Origin: Maritimibacter sp. HL-12
GTDB taxonomy: Bacteria > Pseudomonadota > Alphaproteobacteria > Rhodobacterales > Rhodobacteraceae
Direction of reading: 5' to 3'
DNA: 64,000 nt
Assembly: GCF_900177545.1 (NCBI RefSeq)
Contig: NZ_FXBQ01000001.1
Location: 2,946,163 to 3,010,162, forward strand
Below the pieces are notes generated by a model. It saw only the letters and a program-made list of their open reading frames with translations, was not told the DNA's origin and ran no database searches. This document shows positions 61,462 to 64,000 of this stretch, in pieces (within the stretch, counting starts at the first letter, position 1; each line of letters begins with the position of its first letter). Both the position numbers and the translations under genes were made by a program.

Positions 61462-64000
61462 TCAGCCGAGCGGAAGCACTCCGAGCTTGAAGGCGCGATT
61501 GCCCTTCTGGTAGGTCAACTCGGTCGCGGTGATCGATGTCACGCGGCCGCCATCGAGCCGGTCGCCGATCTCGACCTTGACGTAGCGGCCGTTCTTCATC
61601 CGCACGAGGGCGCGGCGGGCGCTCGACGTGCCGTAAACCCCGACGAGGTTGATTTCCCTCAGGTTGAGCGCGTTTTTCACCGTCGCCTGTGTCGCGACGC
61701 TGGCGCTGGTGGGGATCGCGGGCGCGACGCTTGCCGCCGTTGCCACTGTTGCGGTCGCGGCGGGCGCGGCCGCAACCCGGGAACCATCGGAAGCGGCTTC
61801 GCGGGCGGCATCCACGATCGAGGCAAAGTTCGAAGGGCGCGCGCTCGGCTTGCGTGAAGTGGCGATCGCAAGCTCGGTTGGATTGACCAGCGCGGCGGCG
61901 ACGGCGTCGGATACCGCGGCGTCGATCGCGGCGCTGGCGGTGGCGGTGGACACAACCAGATCAGCGGGGCGCGGTGCCGGGCGCGGGGCGGCGGCGAGCG
62001 TGGTTGCGATCCCGGAGGCCGCGTCGTCTTCCCCTTCCGGGACGAGCGCGGCATTGTCATCCTCATCGAGTTCCGGCGTTGATTGCGACGGTGCCTCGGA
62101 TTCGGACCCGGTTTGAGGCGCGCCTTCCGGGTCCGTGCCCGGTGCGGGCACATTGGGGGGTGTGATTGGGTTTTCAGGCGGGACAAAATCGCTTGGGCGC
62201 GGTTGCGGGCGCAGGTTGGGCACATCGGGCAGCGCGACGGGCGGCGCGACGTCGGGCAGGTCGCCGGGGCGCGGCGGAGGCACGCGCGCGGGCGGGCCGG
62301 CGAAGACCAGAATACCTGTCGGGCTGAGGGCACCTTCCGGGGTGGGCTGGACAAGACCGTTTTCGTCGAGATCGAAGCTCGTGCCCGGCGGCGGGGGCGG
62401 TACCGGCGTGGCCAGGAGTGCGTCGCGCGAAGCGCCCGACAGCTCGTTCAGGCTGGGCAGGGCGGGGCGGTCAACAATGGCAGGGGAGAGCTCGGCGAGA
62501 TCGCGGGTCGAGAGACGGGTCGTCTCGGGCTCGGCCAGGGGCTCGGGCGCGCGCTGCCAGATGCCGGTGGCGGCATAGCGCGCCGCGGCGACCTCGGGTG
62601 AAAGCACCGCGGCGGTATCGTCGGCTGGCGGTTCGGCTGGCGGATCGGCAGCGGGCGCGGGAGGTGTCTCGTCTGGCAGGTCGGGGGCGCTGGCAGGTGG
62701 CTCGGTTGCGGCGATGCTGTCGGGTTCGGGGTTGAACAGGGTCACATCGCCTTCGTCGATGACATAGCTTGACCAGACCGCCAGCACGGCCATGGCCAGC
62801 AAGAGAAGAAGGGTCAGGATCAGGCCGAGATACTTCGGTCTGCCACGGGTGTCTTGCGACTTTCGCGCGCCGAAAACCGTGAGCGCCTCGGCCTCGCGGG
62901 CGCGTTGCGATTCCAGCTCGCTCCGCTCCTTCGACTTGACGTTGCGCAACAGGCTGGCAAGCCCCTTGCGCGGGCTTGCGGGTGCGGCCTTGTCCTTCTT
63001 GCCGGTCTCTGCGGGGGCTTCGGCGGCGGTATCGTCGCCGGCTTCCTCGCTGGCGGCCCGGCGTGCCTCGGCGCGGGATCTTGCGGTCTTGGCTGCGGAT
63101 TTCAAGCCGTTGCCCGCCTGCTCCGTCACGCCCCGGGCGGCCCCCAGAAGACCGGCGAACAGCTTGCCCTTTCCTGAAGGCGCCTCACTGGGCTGGTCGG
63201 GGCTCGGCAATGGGCGCGACAGCGCTTCGGCCATGCCGGCGCGGGCGTTGACAACGGGCGGCGTGACGGCGGGTGGCAGCGGTATGACTTTGCGGGACGG
63301 TTCTTCGGCTGTGCCCTCGGTCGATGCCGCAGGTTCTTCGGAATCGGCCGCGGCGGTCTTGTCCGGCTTGGCGTGGGCACCGTTCTGGGACGTGGCCGCG
63401 CGATGCTGCTCGCCGAGGGCAAAGGGTGCCTCCGGGCTGTGCGGCGCGCCGGTTCGGCGTGAATGGAAGGCGGCGGGCGCGCTCTTGGCGTCCGATGGCG
63501 CGTTTTCGGACGGCGTGTCTTGCGCTGCATCCGGCGCTTCGGTGCGGGGCGCGGTTGAAGGCGGCGGCGCTTTGTCAGCCGGCGAGAGGGGTTCGGTGGG
63601 ATCATCGGTGGCTTCGGGCCGCGACCTGGTGGGCGCTTCGAGCTTCGGCCCGGCCGAGCGCGGCACCTTCGACGTTCTTGACACCGGCGCGATGCTGCGC
63701 GGCGGAACCTTGGGTGCCGCGGCCAGTTCATCGGGTGTTGGCGGGAATGGGGCGAGCGGGGGAGCCGACACGCGGCCCGCTTCGCCGCGCTCGGCCCGCG
63801 GTTTTCGTTTCGGTGGCGGTGCCGGGGCGGTATCGGGGACCGGCGCTTCCGGGGCGAGCGCCGGCGCGTTTTCCGGCTTGGTCTCGTCGGCCTCGGCGCG
63901 GCCTTCTGGCGCGGCGGGCTCGGTCGGCAGGGGGGCGGTATGCGGGGCTTCCGCCTCGGGTGCAGGCTTTGCCCCTGCTTCGTCTTCGGAAGCGGCAACC
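61462..64000 (-). CDS. Large disordered membrane protein with PilP-like C-terminal domain (5' end outside window)
   Basis: A frame open to the right edge, over 840 residues and still missing its start; the first in-frame start codon, a GTG at 63771, is internal. Layout: a very long Pro/Ala/Glu-rich cytoplasmic part, a basic patch, one transmembrane helix (about 62760-62832, GLILTLLLLLAMAVLAVW), a second Pro-rich periplasmic part, and a compact C-terminal domain with VGVYGTSSARRALVRMKNG and VEIGDRLDGGRVTSI that recalls the PilP/GspC-type fold. Function unknown; possibly an envelope scaffold. It is convergent with hppD, 11 bp apart. Confidence 0.8.
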   Translation of the reverse strand, partial: VAASEDEAGAKPAPEAEAPHTAPLPTEPAAPEGRAEADETKPENAPALAPEAPVPDTAPAPPPKRKPRAERGEAGRVSAPPLAPFPPTPDELAAAPKVPPRSIAPVSRTSKVPRSAGPKLEAPTRSRPEATDDPTEPLSPADKAPPPSTAPRTEAPDAAQDTPSENAPSDAKSAPAAFHSRRTGAPHSPEAPFALGEQHRAATSQNGAHAKPDKTAAADSEEPAASTEGTAEEPSRKVIPLPPAVTPPVVNARAGMAEALSRPLPSPDQPSEAPSGKGKLFAGLLGAARGVTEQAGNGLKSAAKTARSRAEARRAASEEAGDDTAAEAPAETGKKDKAAPASPRKGLASLLRNVKSKERSELESQRAREAEALTVFGARKSQDTRGRPKYLGLILTLLLLLAMAVLAVWSSYVIDEGDVTLFNPEPDSIAATEPPASAPDLPDETPPAPAADPPAEPPADDTAAVLSPEVAAARYAATGIWQRAPEPLAEPETTRLSTRDLAELSPAIVDRPALPSLNELSGASRDALLATPVPPPPPGTSFDLDENGLVQPTPEGALSPTGILVFAGPPARVPPPRPGDLPDVAPPVALPDVPNLRPQPRPSDFVPPENPITPPNVPAPGTDPEGAPQTGSESEAPSQSTPELDEDDNAALVPEGEDDAASGIATTLAAAPRPAPRPADLVVSTATASAAIDAAVSDAVAAALVNPTELAIATSRKPSARPSNFASIVDAAREAASDGSRVAAAPAATATVATAASVAPAIPTSASVATQATVKNALNLREINLVGVYGTSSARRALVRMKNGRYVKVEIGDRLDGGRVTSITATELTYQKGNRAFKLGVLPLG

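Overview
The window is a GC-rich chromosomal segment that looks like a member of the Rhodobacterales/Roseobacter group (Alphaproteobacteria). The grounds are the gene families and synteny (SUV3-type helicase - S4 protein - FdxA - CarD; RibE-RibB-RibH-NusB; DUF6476-RluD-RpoH), an alphaproteobacterial SOS box (GTTC-N7-GTTC) in front of mmcB, a tRNA-His lacking the extra 5' G, and GTA-type head-spike genes. No database search was possible; all family names come from reading the proteins.

Layout. 1-4.7 kb: metG (cut by the window edge), an SDR, a GlcG/HbpS protein, a class I glutamine amidotransferase, a small cytochrome c and a D-lyxose isomerase-like cupin. 4.7-6.1 kb: an AT-richer gene for a membrane-anchored DUF4041/GIY-YIG protein. 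6.3-10.9 kb: capsule genes kpsC, a Wza-type exporter and kpsS. 11-14 kb: riboflavin genes and nusB. 14-17 kb: a small membrane protein, a nitroreductase, a probable 6S RNA with its own promoter, mmcB, a DUF6324-like gene, tRNA-His and a PPP phosphatase.

17-34 kb is a surface-polysaccharide locus: a BY-kinase co-polymerase (Wzc type), wecB-wecC (UDP-ManNAcA), a Wzy-like polymerase, an unassigned membrane protein that may be the flippase, a heparinase II/III protein, a GT4 glycosyltransferase, and a bacillosamine-type set (phosphoglycosyl transferase, N-acyltransferase, aminotransferase, 4,6-dehydratase), then a PAP2 phosphatase. Inside it, on the opposite strand, lies a three-gene operon whose first product is a GTA head-spike base protein (RCAP_rcc01079/GhsA family) and whose second is a LamG-like, adhesin-type protein. 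GTA spikes bind capsule, so spike genes inside a capsule locus are the most interesting feature of the window.

34-46 kb: a diheme cytochrome c with a Tat-exported flavoprotein, an rluD-type pseudouridine synthase, rpoH, an oxidoreductase, several small conserved genes, a dienelactone-hydrolase-like pseudoenzyme and pepF. 46-49 kb: an orphan Tad module (a VWA TadG and two TadE-like proteins). 49-64 kb: pirin, a lipase-like hydrolase, an SCP2 protein, a TPR protein, the SUV3-like helicase, S4 protein, fdxA, carD, divergent cobS/cobT, a PAS sensor, an Lrp regulator divergent from hppD, and a large disordered membrane protein cut by the window end. I saw no CRISPR array, complete insertion sequence or rRNA.
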